From NCBI GenBank assembly GCA_030834895.1, contig JAUQXA010000068.1, positions 26,759-90,758 of the forward strand: a DNA stretch of 64,000 nucleotides, written 5' to 3'. Position numbers and translations under genes: made by a program. Below the pieces are notes generated by a model that was given only the letters and a program-made list of their open reading frames with translations, had not been told where the DNA came from and searched no databases. The stretch is from Anaerolineales bacterium (GTDB lineage: Bacteria > Chloroflexota > Anaerolineae > Anaerolineales > Villigracilaceae). Shown here in pieces: positions 33,416 to 42,253 of this stretch. Every line of letters starts with the position of its first letter. Position 1 is the stretch's first letter.

Positions 33416-33487
33416 GCGGGAGTCGCCAAGTGGTAAGGCATCAGCCTTCCAAGCTGATATTCGCGGGTTCGAATCCCGTCTCCCGCT
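33416..33487 (+). tRNA. tRNA-Gly (TCC)
   Basis: Acceptor GCGGGAG / CTCCCGC, anticodon loop CTTCCAA (TCC), T-arm GGGTTCGAATCCC. CCA is not encoded. Confidence 0.95.
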
Positions 33488-33496
33488 CTTTCTTCC

Positions 33497-33566
33497 GGTG
33501 TTTCAGTGTCACGTTCCTCGGTGTCAGTTCACGTGACACCCGACATTGAAACACCTGACATTTTTT
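33497..33566 (+). terminator. Terminator between tRNA-Gly and the CAT tRNA
   Basis: GGTGTTTCAGTGTC / GACATTGAAACACC arms (33497-33510 and 33542-33555) with a nested GTGTCA.../...TGACAC stem, then a six-T run just before the next tRNA. Confidence 0.8.
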
Positions 33567-33567
33567 A

Positions 33568-33640
33568 GGGCCCGTGGCGCAGTGGTTAGCGCAGGCGACT
33601 CATAATCGCTTGGTCGCAGGTTCGAATCCTGCCGGGCCCA
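33568..33640 (+). tRNA. tRNA with CAT anticodon (elongator Met, or Ile2)
   Basis: Acceptor GGGCCCG / CGGGCCC, anticodon loop CTCATAA, T-arm AGGTTCGAATCCT. CCA is not encoded. The strong G-C acceptor rules out an initiator-type C1 mismatch. Elongator Met and lysidine-type Ile2 cannot be told apart here. Confidence 0.88.
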
Positions 33641-33772
33641 CAAAATTTGGTCGCAGGTCCCATCGAGGGATTACATTTGACTACTGATTGGGGAAAACAA
33701 TAAATGACATCGCGAATAATTGATGAAAATATATTCGATTCCAAACACAGTTGAACAAGTGGAGATAAACAG

Positions 33773-34165
33773 ATGAGTGAAGATGTTCCCGCACAGCCCT
33801 GGCAATTCACTGGACGCTGGATTGGCGAAACTCAGGAAATTGACCGCCCGGCGCATATCTGGGAAATTCGCCAGGCGGGGAAACAGGTGAGGATTGATCA
33901 TTTATGGGAGGGTGAAGGGTCGTTTCGCAAGATGTTGGCGACAATGGTCGATGGACAGGCGGCGTTCCATCTCTCGGATGTCCATCGCGCGGTGATGGTC
34001 GATCCGCAGCATTTCATCATCGAGGGTTGGGACACGTTCTACGAAGGCGACGAACTGGTTGCGAAGTACGATGTTGTTTTTTCCCGCCCGGGAATTGCCG
34101 AACTCACAGCACATCAAGTATGGTTGGAGTGGAAGAAAAGACAATCCGCGAAGTCGGATGAATAG
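33773..34165 (+). CDS. Hypothetical protein, 130 residues
   Basis: A soluble, Trp-rich small protein (QPWQFTGRWIGETQE at the start, VWLEWKKRQ near the end) without a signal peptide. The alternating pattern suggests a small beta-barrel, lipocalin-like or DUF1579-like, but I do not recognise it. A GGAGAT sequence lies 9 bases before the ATG. It lies alone between the tRNA pair and a convergent operon. Confidence 0.65.
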   Translation: MSEDVPAQPWQFTGRWIGETQEIDRPAHIWEIRQAGKQVRIDHLWEGEGSFRKMLATMVDGQAAFHLSDVHRAVMVDPQHFIIEGWDTFYEGDELVAKYDVVFSRPGIAELTAHQVWLEWKKRQSAKSDE

Positions 34166-34205
34166 AAATCTGCCCGGCGGATTTGGGAAATAAATCCAAT
34201 CCCTT

Positions 34206-35441
34206 TTATTGCGTGACTACAAATGGGGTGGGTTGCGACCTCAACAAGCGGATGGCTTCGCCAAATGGGAAGCGGGCAAGGTCAAGCCCGCCGGGAGTCA
34301 CCACCCACAGGACCGGGCATTTGGGCGCCTGTTGTGGAAAACGGCCGTGGCCGTCGGTGAGATAAATCGCCACCGTCTTGCCCCAGAGAAATGGATGAGA
34401 TGCAATTTGGTCGAAGAATGGGCGGAAATCAGTGCCGCCACCGCCCTGCGGCGGTGGAATCACCGAATCGGATTTAAGCGGATATGGCCCATGCAGAGCA
34501 GCGTCGGCATAATACAGTTCACAGCGCAAGTGCGGATATGAGCGCAGAATCCCGCGCACCTCGCCGATGAAAGTCTGCATTTCGGCTTTGTCCACCGAGC
34601 CGCTTGTGTCCACACACACCAACACCTGCACCGATTCTCCTGCGAGCGTATCGAGGTACATCCGCTGTCCGACGAAGCGCCGGTCGAAATCCTGAAAATC
34701 GGTTGGTGTTTGTGTGAGATAGCGCCACAGATATGTTCGCCAATCCAATTGCACCGCAATGACGCCTGGCATCTCGCGTTGAATGCCTGCCGGCATTTTC
34801 CCCGCCGCCAAAGTCCTGGCCGCCATCTGTGCCTGCTCCAGCGCATTGCGCCAATGTCCCTCCAGGGCTTCCTTCGTTTCTTTTCCTTCACCCTCGCCCG
34901 CGCCGGGTTCCTGCCCCGCGTCTTCCTGCCCCTGTCCTTCACCTGTCTGCCCCTGCGACGATGTGCCATCCTCCGGCGAAGCATCGAGCAGATCATCCAT
35001 TGGCGGAGGGGGTGGCTGCGCTTTCTTGATCAGAATCTCGTATGCTTCTTCCGTGCCGAGACGTTCGAGGATTTTATCGCGCAGACCGCCTTGGGGCAGT
35101 TGGTACCCCTCCTGCAAGATCATGCCATTGATAACAATATCCGCCGCCGCGTTCCAGACCTGCGGATGCCGTCCCGCACGCCGTGTTGAATGAAGGAGCG
35201 CGGCATGTAAAACTTCATGCAGCAGAAGCCCGTCCTGTTCGGCCGCCGTCAATTTGTTCCAGAATTCCGGGTTGATGAAAATCGTCCAGCCATCTGTCGC
35301 CGCGCTTGGAATGTGTTGACTTGCTTCAAACCGCGCATAGAGCGCCAGCGTAGCAAAAAACGCGCTCCGTTCAGTGACGCGCAGGATCGACGCGCTCACC
35401 TTTTGTTGGAGTTCCTCATCAAGTTTCATTCGGAGACTCAC
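34206..35441 (-). CDS. VWA-domain / metallopeptidase-like protein (DUF2201 type)
   Basis: 411 residues. The N-terminal half has a zincin-like motif LLHEVLHAALLH (~75-86). The middle (~150-195) is a Gly/Glu/Gln-rich linker. The C-terminal VWA-like part has the MIDAS sequence VDTSGSVDKAE (~280) and TDGHGRFP (~375). This is the classic partner of a MoxR ATPase, encoded immediately upstream and overlapping. MoxR/VWA pairs act as chaperones for metal-cofactor insertion or complex assembly; the client is unknown. The start is GTG at 35441 or ATG at 35429. Confidence 0.85.
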   Translation of the reverse strand: MSLRMKLDEELQQKVSASILRVTERSAFFATLALYARFEASQHIPSAATDGWTIFINPEFWNKLTAAEQDGLLLHEVLHAALLHSTRRAGRHPQVWNAAADIVINGMILQEGYQLPQGGLRDKILERLGTEEAYEILIKKAQPPPPPMDDLLDASPEDGTSSQGQTGEGQGQEDAGQEPGAGEGEGKETKEALEGHWRNALEQAQMAARTLAAGKMPAGIQREMPGVIAVQLDWRTYLWRYLTQTPTDFQDFDRRFVGQRMYLDTLAGESVQVLVCVDTSGSVDKAEMQTFIGEVRGILRSYPHLRCELYYADAALHGPYPLKSDSVIPPPQGGGGTDFRPFFDQIASHPFLWGKTVAIYLTDGHGRFPQQAPKCPVLWVVTPGGLDLARFPFGEAIRLLRSQPTPFVVTQ

Positions 35442-36435
35442 CCATCAAGCGGCGGTACTCCCCCATCCATTTAACAAGTTCCGCATCCTGGTTGATCAGC
35501 GCAAACAACGGTTTGATTTTCTGCCGCGCCCGCATCAGGCGAAAGAGGTCGGTCGCGCAGAGTTGCACCCATTCCATCGGCGCGGTGCGGGTCATCCAAC
35601 GAAACGCATGATAGCCCGATTGCGGATCGTCCACACGCGTGAGGAGTCCGACCACGGTCGCATAGCGCATGGATGGCTCGGTGGGGAAGGCAATGTCATC
35701 ACCCTCCCCACGTAGAATTTGCACCAGGTCAGGGATGCTGTGATAGAGCGCAATGTAGGCGTTGAACTCGGTTGCTGCTGCCGTGCCGACGGCAGACGCG
35801 ATATCAAGCCCGACCTGATGCAGTTGGCTTGCCATCACCCACGAACGCGGCGAGGGCCAGGCGGGTTGTTGTGGATCGAGCTTGTGAAGCAGTTCGGAAC
35901 GGAACGAGATGAACGCGATGATATGTTCGTGCACATCCGTCGCGAGCGCATAGTTCTTAAAACTCTCGAAGTCGGGTTGGACTTCCAGGTGTAAAAAACG
36001 GTTTGCAAGCGGCGCCGGCATATCGAACACCGCTGCGCGGTCTTCACTGCGATTTCCCGCCGCCCAAATGAACCAGCCATTGGGCACGGTGTAACTGCCA
36101 ACGCGCCGGTCTAAAATCAATTGCTGTGCCATTCCCTGCATTGTTGGCGGCGCGAGGTTGATCTCGTCGAGGAAGAGGACGCCCCTGCCGCTGCGGGGCA
36201 GAAACTCGGGGGGATACCAGCGTGAAACCCCCTTGGCGGCAACCGGCAAGCCGCGCAAATCGGTGGGGGCGAGTTGGGAGAGGCGCACATCAATGAACTG
36301 TAATTTATGCGCGCGGGCGGTCTGGGCGACGATCGAGGATTTGCCAATGCCGGGCGGTCCCCAAATCATCGTGCTGAGTTTCAAACGATGGCGGACAAGG
36401 TGGTCGAGAAATTCCGCGAGTTCGGCTGGTTTCAT
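35419..36435 (-). CDS. MoxR-family AAA+ ATPase
   Basis: 338 residues. Walker A is IWGPPGIGKSS (~24-34), Walker B LFLDEIN (~87), sensor-1 AAGNRSED and an arginine-rich PAPLANRFLHL element. It is a cytoplasmic ATPase working with the VWA protein whose start it overlaps by 11-23 bases. Such pairs remodel protein complexes. A possible client is not obvious from the neighbours. Confidence 0.9.
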   Translation of the reverse strand: MKPAELAEFLDHLVRHRLKLSTMIWGPPGIGKSSIVAQTARAHKLQFIDVRLSQLAPTDLRGLPVAAKGVSRWYPPEFLPRSGRGVLFLDEINLAPPTMQGMAQQLILDRRVGSYTVPNGWFIWAAGNRSEDRAAVFDMPAPLANRFLHLEVQPDFESFKNYALATDVHEHIIAFISFRSELLHKLDPQQPAWPSPRSWVMASQLHQVGLDIASAVGTAAATEFNAYIALYHSIPDLVQILRGEGDDIAFPTEPSMRYATVVGLLTRVDDPQSGYHAFRWMTRTAPMEWVQLCATDLFRLMRARQKIKPLFALINQDAELVKWMGEYRRLMGESPNET

Positions 36436-36695
36436 TGATGATTCAACTCTTGCTTTCTAAGTACCTGCAAATGAACGGCGTCCACTCACAAATACTTGTA
36501 AAATCTTCACCCATCGAATTTTACCGCAGACTCATCGATGCTGCCTGGGAGCGGCGGCGCGTGCGGCTTTTGATTCATTGACCTTCGATTGTGAAATCCC
36601 CGACAGGCTAGGTACGCAGATGGGCGTATAATATAATATGAAACGGAAATATACTCCCCGATGATCTGTAATAGAATATAGAAAAGGAGTCCGCC
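36436..36695. other. Intergenic region with promoter
   Basis: Contains a TATAAT at 36627-36632 and an AAAAGGAG ribosome site at 36683-36689 for the next plus-strand gene. A 36-codon frame starting near 36473 has no ribosome site and is not called. Confidence 0.6.
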
Positions 36696-37349
36696 ATATA
36701 CAAGCTCGACCAACCTGAAGTAGTTCAGCGTCCTCCCAGATTCGTTCTCATAACCATTGGGGTTCTTATTGTGGGCACGATTATTCTGGTTGTTCTTATT
36801 GGATTGAAAAAGCCCGACAGCAGCACACATACCGGTTCCATCGAATTTGTGAAGGTGACGCAGGAGGTGCTCCCCAGCCAGAACGAGGAAATCGTCATCG
36901 GGGTTAACAATGCCACCCTTTATGTCCCGAAGGGTGCGACAACCGTGCCGGGGATTATTTCCATCACGCCGCGTGAACCCAACCTGTTTTCAAATATAGC
37001 GGAAAAGGGATGGGTCCGCTCCCCCGTGGTCAACGTCGAATATTGGAATGGGCAGGGGACGCCATATCCACAGGTCATATTTGCAGTGCCCGCCCAGATT
37101 TGTTTCAAGATCACGACTGAGCTTTGGGAGGCGTATGCCCAGCATCCGGACGAGTTCCAGGTCCACTATTATGCCGAGGAAGTCAAGCCGATGCGCTGGC
37201 AACCCTTGTCTCTGACAGCCTACCCCGACCGCTTGCAGTTGTGCGGGCAGACGGATCATCTTTCGATCTTTGCTTTGGCGATCAAACAGAAAACAATCAT
37301 TCCTGCAACCGGTGCGACCCCAACGCTGGTTCAGCCCTATGCTCCCTAG
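36696..37349 (+). CDS. Single-pass membrane protein of unknown function, probable AUA start
   Basis: 217 residues if translation starts at ATA 36696, which lies 6 bases after a strong AAAAGGAG. This start gives IYKLDQPEVVQRPPRF plus a complete membrane helix (VLITIGVLIVGTIILVVLI) and a ~180-residue external domain with two cysteines. The only in-frame ATG (36771) would cut the helix in half and lacks a ribosome site. No function was recognised. The 3' end overlaps the glycosyltransferase gene, so the two are likely coupled and may share an envelope role. Confidence 0.65.
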   Translation: MYKLDQPEVVQRPPRFVLITIGVLIVGTIILVVLIGLKKPDSSTHTGSIEFVKVTQEVLPSQNEEIVIGVNNATLYVPKGATTVPGIISITPREPNLFSNIAEKGWVRSPVVNVEYWNGQGTPYPQVIFAVPAQICFKITTELWEAYAQHPDEFQVHYYAEEVKPMRWQPLSLTAYPDRLQLCGQTDHLSIFALAIKQKTIIPATGATPTLVQPYAP

Positions 37350-38874
37350 CCCCGCAAGAATTTCAAATGATTTTTTTACCAGGCTATTGGCAAGCCTCTT
37401 GCTGGCCCTGTCGACCTTCCCGGTGTACCTGCGGACTCTCGCGCCGGGTGTATATGGATTCGACAGTGCCGAATTGGCCACGGGCGTCTTCACGCAAGGA
37501 TTGGTGCACCCGCCCGGAAACCCCCTCTACCTGTTGATCGGGAAACTGTTCACCTTCCTGCCGTTTGGGGATGTGGCCTATCGCCTGAACATCATGTCGG
37601 CGGTCTTTGCCTCGCTGACGGCGGTGCTCCTCTTCTGGACAATCGAGAATATCATCGAAGGGCGTTTCGCGGCCTGGTGCGCCGTGTTTCTCTTTGCCTT
37701 CTCGAACTACTTCTGGCAGATGGCGCTGGTGGCCGAAGTGTATACGCCACTGACGGCTCTCCTGGCGGGTGACCTTTTGCTCGTCAGCCTGTGGCACAGG
37801 CGCGGCTTGACCAAATACCTGCTGGCGTTCTCCTTCCTTTATGGAATTACCCTGACCATGCACACCTCGGCGATTCTCATCGCCCCGGCATTCGCATGGC
37901 TGATTCTAAGCACATCGTACTGGACGAGATCGCGCTGGCGGCTGGTTGGCCCGATGTTCGTTCTGTTCGTGATCGGCCTTTCCCCTTATTTATATCTCTC
38001 CATTCGGGCGGATGTCCACCCGGCAATCGATTATTCCCACATCTATGGCGTGGACCTGACCACTGCATCGGGCTTATGGTGGATGGTTTCCGGGCAGGCG
38101 TATTCGTTCTTCGTGTTCGGTTACGAGTGGAAGGACGTGCCGGGCGAATTCATGCGCTTTGTCTCATACCTGTGGCGGAATTATCTTGGGGTCGGAGTCA
38201 TTCTGGGATTGGTCGGCATCGCCTGGTTGGGACGCAAAAGCCCGTCCTGGCTGGCTGGATTACTGCTGGCGTTTGCGGCAAATGTCGTGTTCTTCGTCAA
38301 CTACCGCGTGATGGACAAGGATACGATGTTCCTGGCCGCTTATTTGGTGTGGGCCGTCTTCGTGGCGGGCGGACTTAGGGCGGCGAATCACTTTTTGAAA
38401 CGCTATCAAGCCCAGGGTTGGTTGGATGTGAAGTGGGGAAAAGCCGTCAGTACACTGCCCATCCTGTTCATCCTTCTGGCGGTTGGACTGAATTGGCGCT
38501 GGGTGGATATGAGTCGGTCAACCGGTTATGCCGCGTTCGCCGGGGAGATGATGTCTGAGGCCGAGCCGGATTCGATGATCATCGCTTCGTGGTCCTCCGC
38601 CGTGGTGTTGGAATATTATCAGGTGGTGGAAGGGCAGCGCCCGGACCTGGTCATCTTCAACCGTTCGCGCTGGCGCACGGCAAAGTATTATGAATTCTGG
38701 CGGCAGGGCATGGCAAGAAACACCATCCTTTCACAAATCGACTCGGAAGAGGTTGGGTTGATCGACCAGTATATGAAAGAGCGGACAATGTACGCCGTGG
38801 AATATGACCCCGTGCTTGCCCAAAAGTTCGAGTATCTGCCGGAGGGACTGGCGTTCAGGCTGGCGGCGCAGTAA
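37339..38874 (+). CDS. DUF2723 family membrane glycosyltransferase-like protein
   Basis: 511 residues with about 11 membrane segments. The N-terminal signature TLAPGVYGFDSAELATGVFT (first external loop, with an acidic DSAE) and HPPGNPLYLLIGKLF match DUF2723, a GT-C-like family related to eukaryotic TMEM260 O-mannosyltransferases. It probably transfers a sugar from a lipid carrier to a protein or lipid outside the membrane. The ATG at 37339 overlaps the preceding gene by 11 bases. Confidence 0.85.
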   Translation: MLPSPARISNDFFTRLLASLLLALSTFPVYLRTLAPGVYGFDSAELATGVFTQGLVHPPGNPLYLLIGKLFTFLPFGDVAYRLNIMSAVFASLTAVLLFWTIENIIEGRFAAWCAVFLFAFSNYFWQMALVAEVYTPLTALLAGDLLLVSLWHRRGLTKYLLAFSFLYGITLTMHTSAILIAPAFAWLILSTSYWTRSRWRLVGPMFVLFVIGLSPYLYLSIRADVHPAIDYSHIYGVDLTTASGLWWMVSGQAYSFFVFGYEWKDVPGEFMRFVSYLWRNYLGVGVILGLVGIAWLGRKSPSWLAGLLLAFAANVVFFVNYRVMDKDTMFLAAYLVWAVFVAGGLRAANHFLKRYQAQGWLDVKWGKAVSTLPILFILLAVGLNWRWVDMSRSTGYAAFAGEMMSEAEPDSMIIASWSSAVVLEYYQVVEGQRPDLVIFNRSRWRTAKYYEFWRQGMARNTILSQIDSEEVGLIDQYMKERTMYAVEYDPVLAQKFEYLPEGLAFRLAAQ

Positions 38875-38896
38875 AGTTTTAATTTATTAATCGGTA

Positions 38897-39000
38897 TGTC
38901 ATTGCGAGCGACAGCGAAGCAATCTCTCTTTACTTACATGTTGTTTTCAACTTTCTTCTGTGAGATTGCTTCTGTGGAAGTGCGTCGCCTCGCAGTGACA
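38897..39000. repeat. REP-like palindromic repeat, 'GTCATTGCGAG' family, copy 2
   Basis: Begins TGTCATTGCGAGCGACAGCG with AGCAATCTC, then GAGATTGCTTC, and ends CGCCTCGCAGTGACA. It fills the gap between two convergent genes. Confidence 0.8.
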
Positions 39001-39006
39001 TTTGAA

Positions 39007-40557
39007 TTACTTTTTCACGAAGCGGCGATTGGCCTCTGCCAGCGTGTCGAGCAATTCCTCCTTCAATCTCGCGGCGGTGACGGTATCCTCCGAAAACAAA
39101 TCCTTCATTTCTTCACGGTCTTCATTCAGGTCGTACATTTCAAAGACTTCGGGATATTGGGGATAGCCGGTGTAGTAGATCAGTTTTTTCCCTTCTTTAA
39201 TCAAAGTCATTGTTGCCTTCGTCAGCGGCTCGAACGCGGAGTTTTCCTTGGCTTCGAGCGCGAAGATGCTGCGTTGGAAATCCTCCTTGCCACCCAAACC
39301 GGGGAGTAAATGCCTTTCCAAACCGGCAGGAATATTTTTTTCTGCGAGAGAAAGTAGAGTCGGCATCACATCCACGCTGCTGGTTGGGCTGTATACATCG
39401 CGGCGTTCCCTTTGACCGGGAGAGGAGATGAGGAGAGGAATGTGAATAACGGGATCGTAAAGTAGATATGTACCGTGCGCAAACTCTCCACGCTCAAAAA
39501 CTTGGCCATGATCTGAGGTAATTACGATGTAACTACTATCCAATATGCCAGCCTTTGCAAAAGTATCCATCATTTTTCCAAAGTCTGCATCCACATTCGC
39601 AATATATTCATCGTAATGCTTTCTGTAATCGTATAAAGTTTCCTGGGGTAATTGGAAAATCGCCAGCGGATGAAGTGGCTTAGAGGGGACGCTGATTTCT
39701 TGAAAAATTCCGGTAAATTCCTTGCGTGGACAGTAGACAGCATGTGGAGCGAATAAATGAAAATAACCCAACAACGGGCGGAAAGAATTGACGAAGTTGC
39801 GAACAAGCTCGGAAACACCCGCGTACACTTCGTCATTATGGAAATAAAAGAAAAATTCGTTCGATGGAATCCCAAATGGATATTCGTCTGTCCCATCCTT
39901 TAGTTTCTTTGCAGCCTGGTCGATAAGTATGCCAAATGAGCCGAGAAACAAAGAGCCGGGCATGGGATTGAATAACTTATAGTCGAAAGACAGGAACTCA
40001 TCGTAGGCATAATATGTCGTGATTGGATCCGAAGGGATCGAAGGGGAAAACATCGGCCGCATCATTTTGTAACTAAATGAAGTAACCGGCAAGTGCACAT
40101 CAAAGTTATTTTGGTGTTGCTTTAGCAACACATCTGCCCATGTGCTTTGAGTGAATGCAACCTTATAGTATTCATCCCCTATTAACCGAAAAATATTGTA
40201 GTTGACGAAATCCTTGTGAACTAGCCCCCCTAAATTAATAGCACGGTGATCCCACGGATATAAGCCGGAGAGAAGTGAAGCTGTAGCGGGAGAAGTAAAG
40301 TTCGCTGTGGAATAGTGTGAGTGATAGACATTTGCACGGGACGCAAACTTGGCTAAATTGGGAGTCGTCTCACGTTCGTAGCCATATAAAGACAAATGCC
40401 GCGCGGACATGGCATCAAGAACAAAAATCAAGATGTTGGGTTTCGTTGATGTTTGATTTCCGTGCGTATCCAACAGCGGCCGTACCTTGGAGGCAACCAA
40501 CCCAGCCGAAGATACAGCCAGCAACTTGAGAAAATCACGCCTGCTTAAGTGAGGCAT
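39007..40557 (-). CDS. Sulfatase-fold (alkaline phosphatase superfamily) protein with Tat signal
   Basis: 516 residues. A twin-arginine signal (SRRDFLKLLAVSSAGLVA) indicates folded export. Metal-site segments are ILIFVLDAMSARHLS (first Asp), ITSDHGQVFER (Asp-His) and HPLAIF/HAVY histidines. The nucleophile position, normally CxPSR in sulfatases, reads TSPATASLLSG with a Thr, so it cannot carry formylglycine. A phosphotransferase or phosphodiesterase activity, as in LtaS-type enzymes, is more likely. It is co-transcribed with a small membrane protein 8 bases upstream. Confidence 0.8.
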   Translation of the reverse strand: MPHLSRRDFLKLLAVSSAGLVASKVRPLLDTHGNQTSTKPNILIFVLDAMSARHLSLYGYERETTPNLAKFASRANVYHSHYSTANFTSPATASLLSGLYPWDHRAINLGGLVHKDFVNYNIFRLIGDEYYKVAFTQSTWADVLLKQHQNNFDVHLPVTSFSYKMMRPMFSPSIPSDPITTYYAYDEFLSFDYKLFNPMPGSLFLGSFGILIDQAAKKLKDGTDEYPFGIPSNEFFFYFHNDEVYAGVSELVRNFVNSFRPLLGYFHLFAPHAVYCPRKEFTGIFQEISVPSKPLHPLAIFQLPQETLYDYRKHYDEYIANVDADFGKMMDTFAKAGILDSSYIVITSDHGQVFERGEFAHGTYLLYDPVIHIPLLISSPGQRERRDVYSPTSSVDVMPTLLSLAEKNIPAGLERHLLPGLGGKEDFQRSIFALEAKENSAFEPLTKATMTLIKEGKKLIYYTGYPQYPEVFEMYDLNEDREEMKDLFSEDTVTAARLKEELLDTLAEANRRFVKK

Positions 40558-40564
40558 AAAATCC

Positions 40565-41101
40565 CTACCCCAAATTCTTGACCGCTACAACTACCAGGGC
40601 CAAAAGGGATAAACCCATAAATGCGTACAGGAAAATCATGAGCCACTCTGGAAGCTTGACCAATGTTACTTTGATGAGGGGGATTTTTTCGGAAAGAAAT
40701 TCCATGAATGCCATGAACAATAGTCCACAGATTGTTATAAATAACCAGGCGGGTAATCCCAAAATTGCATCTGTATTGGAGTTTGTGTAGAGAATCAAAT
40801 TGAACATGAGTGCGCCCAACAAAGAGATCGTGATAATCGTCCCGCGCACAGGAAAGTCCTCCAATATGAAGCGCGGCGGCAAAATTGCACTTAAGAGTAG
40901 AAGGAATGCCAGAAAAAGAAGGCTCTCAATAAAATCGGTCAGGAGCGAATAGGAATAAACGGTCAATATTTCGCCGAGCGGCAGAAAACGTGACCATGAT
41001 GGAAATCTTCCCGAAAATGCTACAAGCGTCCAGCCATATACCATGAAAACGATTACGGCATAGACGGAAATCATTTCGTTGATACGCGGGAGTCGTTTCA
41101 A
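40565..41101 (-). CDS. Membrane protein of unknown function
   Basis: 178 residues with about five membrane helices (for example ISVYAVIVFMVYGWTLVAF and LSAILPP, ending LLALVVVAVKNLG). No family was recognised. It is the first gene of a two-gene unit with the exported sulfatase-fold enzyme, so it may anchor or supply substrate to it. A palindromic ATTATAAT at 41147-41153 provides a -10 box. Confidence 0.72.
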   Translation of the reverse strand: MKRLPRINEMISVYAVIVFMVYGWTLVAFSGRFPSWSRFLPLGEILTVYSYSLLTDFIESLLFLAFLLLLSAILPPRFILEDFPVRGTIITISLLGALMFNLILYTNSNTDAILGLPAWLFITICGLLFMAFMEFLSEKIPLIKVTLVKLPEWLMIFLYAFMGLSLLALVVVAVKNLG

Positions 41102-41188
41102 TATTCCTGCTTTTCCTAATGGTGACTTGACGAGGCCAATGACTCATTATAATTCAGGCAGATGACTTCCATTGTGAAGCCTGACGCA

Positions 41189-41220
41189 AAAACCAGCCCA
41201 CAACGGACTGGCTTTTTCTT
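41189..41220. terminator. Terminator downstream of the ECF operon
   Basis: The minus strand reads AAAAAGCCAGTCCG, a short loop, then a GGGCTGGTTTTT arm. A nearly identical sequence is found at 45178-45212. Confidence 0.75.
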
Positions 41221-41238
41221 ATCTCTCTACCGTACAAA

Positions 41239-41348
41239 TGTCGTTGCGAGGGTGTTCTTCCCGAAGCAACCTCCTGTTTACAGGATATTTTCAGCAAAAA
41301 GGTGGTTGTCGCGCCGCCAAAGACCAGGAACGGCGGCTCGCAACGACA
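41239..41348. repeat. REP-like palindromic repeat, 'GTCATTGCGAG' family, copy 3
   Basis: Begins TGTCGTTGCGAGGGTG and ends CGGCTCGCAACGACA, with inner CGAAGCAACCTCC and GGTGGTTGTCGC. It lies between the ECF operon and its terminator. The whole gap 41102-41402 holds only this, the terminator and a -10 box. Confidence 0.8.
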
Positions 41349-41402
41349 TAAAATAGCGTGATGTACGGGAGAGAATTTCTTATCAAACTTTTACAGATGG
41401 GA

Positions 41403-42242
41403 TTATTTCTTCTTCAACGCTTCGAACTGACTCATCATCTCCTGCACGGTCAGCGTCCCGGGGCTGAAGCCGAGTCCCTGCACGCTTTGGGCAAGCTGGG
41501 TGATCTGCGGCGGTTCGAGGAATGTCTTTTGCAGGATATCCGGTTTCGAGAAAACTTCCGCTGTTGTGCCGTCAGCCTGGATTCTGCCCTCGCTCATCAG
41601 AATGACTCGGCGCGCATATTGCGCCACGATGTACATGTCATGAGTAATGATAATGACGGTATGTCCGTGCGTTTCGTTCAGGTCTTTCAGGAATTCCATG
41701 ATCTCGATGGACTGGCGGGAATCCTGTCCGGTGGTTGGTTCGTCCACGATGATCACCTGCGGACGCAAAGCCAAAATGGAGGCGATGGCCACCCGCTGAC
41801 GCAGTCCCTTCGAGAGGAAGAAGGGATGCTCTTCGTAGAACATCTCCGACAGACCAACCACGTGCGCGGCTTCCTCCACCCGCTCCTTCACTTCCACTTC
41901 CGAAAGCTGGATGTTGCGGGGTCCGTATGCGATCTCGTCCCAGCAATTGTTGTTGAATAACTGGTGGTCCGGGTTTTGAAAGACGTATCCCACCCGGCGG
42001 ACCATCTGCACGATGGGCGTGTTCTTCGAGTTCAATGATTCAACCAGCACTTCACCGGAAGTTGGTTTGTACAACCCATTCAGGCATTTGGACAGGGTGG
42101 TTTTCCCCGAACCGTTCTGTCCGATCAGGGCGATGAATTCCCCGATCTGAATCGTGAGATTGATATTTTCCAATGCCTTGGTGCCGTCGGGATAGGCGAA
42201 GTCCAGATTATTGACTTGGATGTAGGGAGTTGAATTCGTCAT
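41403..42242 (-). CDS. ECF transporter ATPase (EcfA2-like)
   Basis: 279 residues. Walker A is GQNGSGKTT, the Q-loop YVFQNPDHQLF has the typical EcfA form, and the signature is LSKGLRQRVAIA (Gly replaced in part). Walker B is VIIVDEPTTGQD and the H-loop ITHDMYIV. One of a pair of ATPases that energise uptake of a vitamin or metal through the ECF T and S subunits encoded on the same strand. The C-terminal ~50 residues form the EcfA dimer region. Confidence 0.9.
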   Translation of the reverse strand: MTNSTPYIQVNNLDFAYPDGTKALENINLTIQIGEFIALIGQNGSGKTTLSKCLNGLYKPTSGEVLVESLNSKNTPIVQMVRRVGYVFQNPDHQLFNNNCWDEIAYGPRNIQLSEVEVKERVEEAAHVVGLSEMFYEEHPFFLSKGLRQRVAIASILALRPQVIIVDEPTTGQDSRQSIEIMEFLKDLNETHGHTVIIITHDMYIVAQYARRVILMSEGRIQADGTTAEVFSKPDILQKTFLEPPQITQLAQSVQGLGFSPGTLTVQEMMSQFEALKKK

Positions 42243-42253
42243 GGGTGTTCCGT

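Noticed and set aside
33416..33640. Possible integrated element at the tRNA-Gly/CAT tRNA pair
   Set aside because: No integrase and no duplicated tRNA end was found here. The intervening hairpin is a simple terminator.
36473..36583. A 36-codon plus-strand ORF in the gap before the AUA-start gene
   Set aside because: No ribosome site, unusual composition and no recognisable product.
41162..41356. A 64-codon plus-strand frame 8 bases after a TATAAT
   Set aside because: Its sequence is the ECF terminator plus a REP element. The TATAAT is palindromic (ATTATAAT) and can serve the minus-strand gene.
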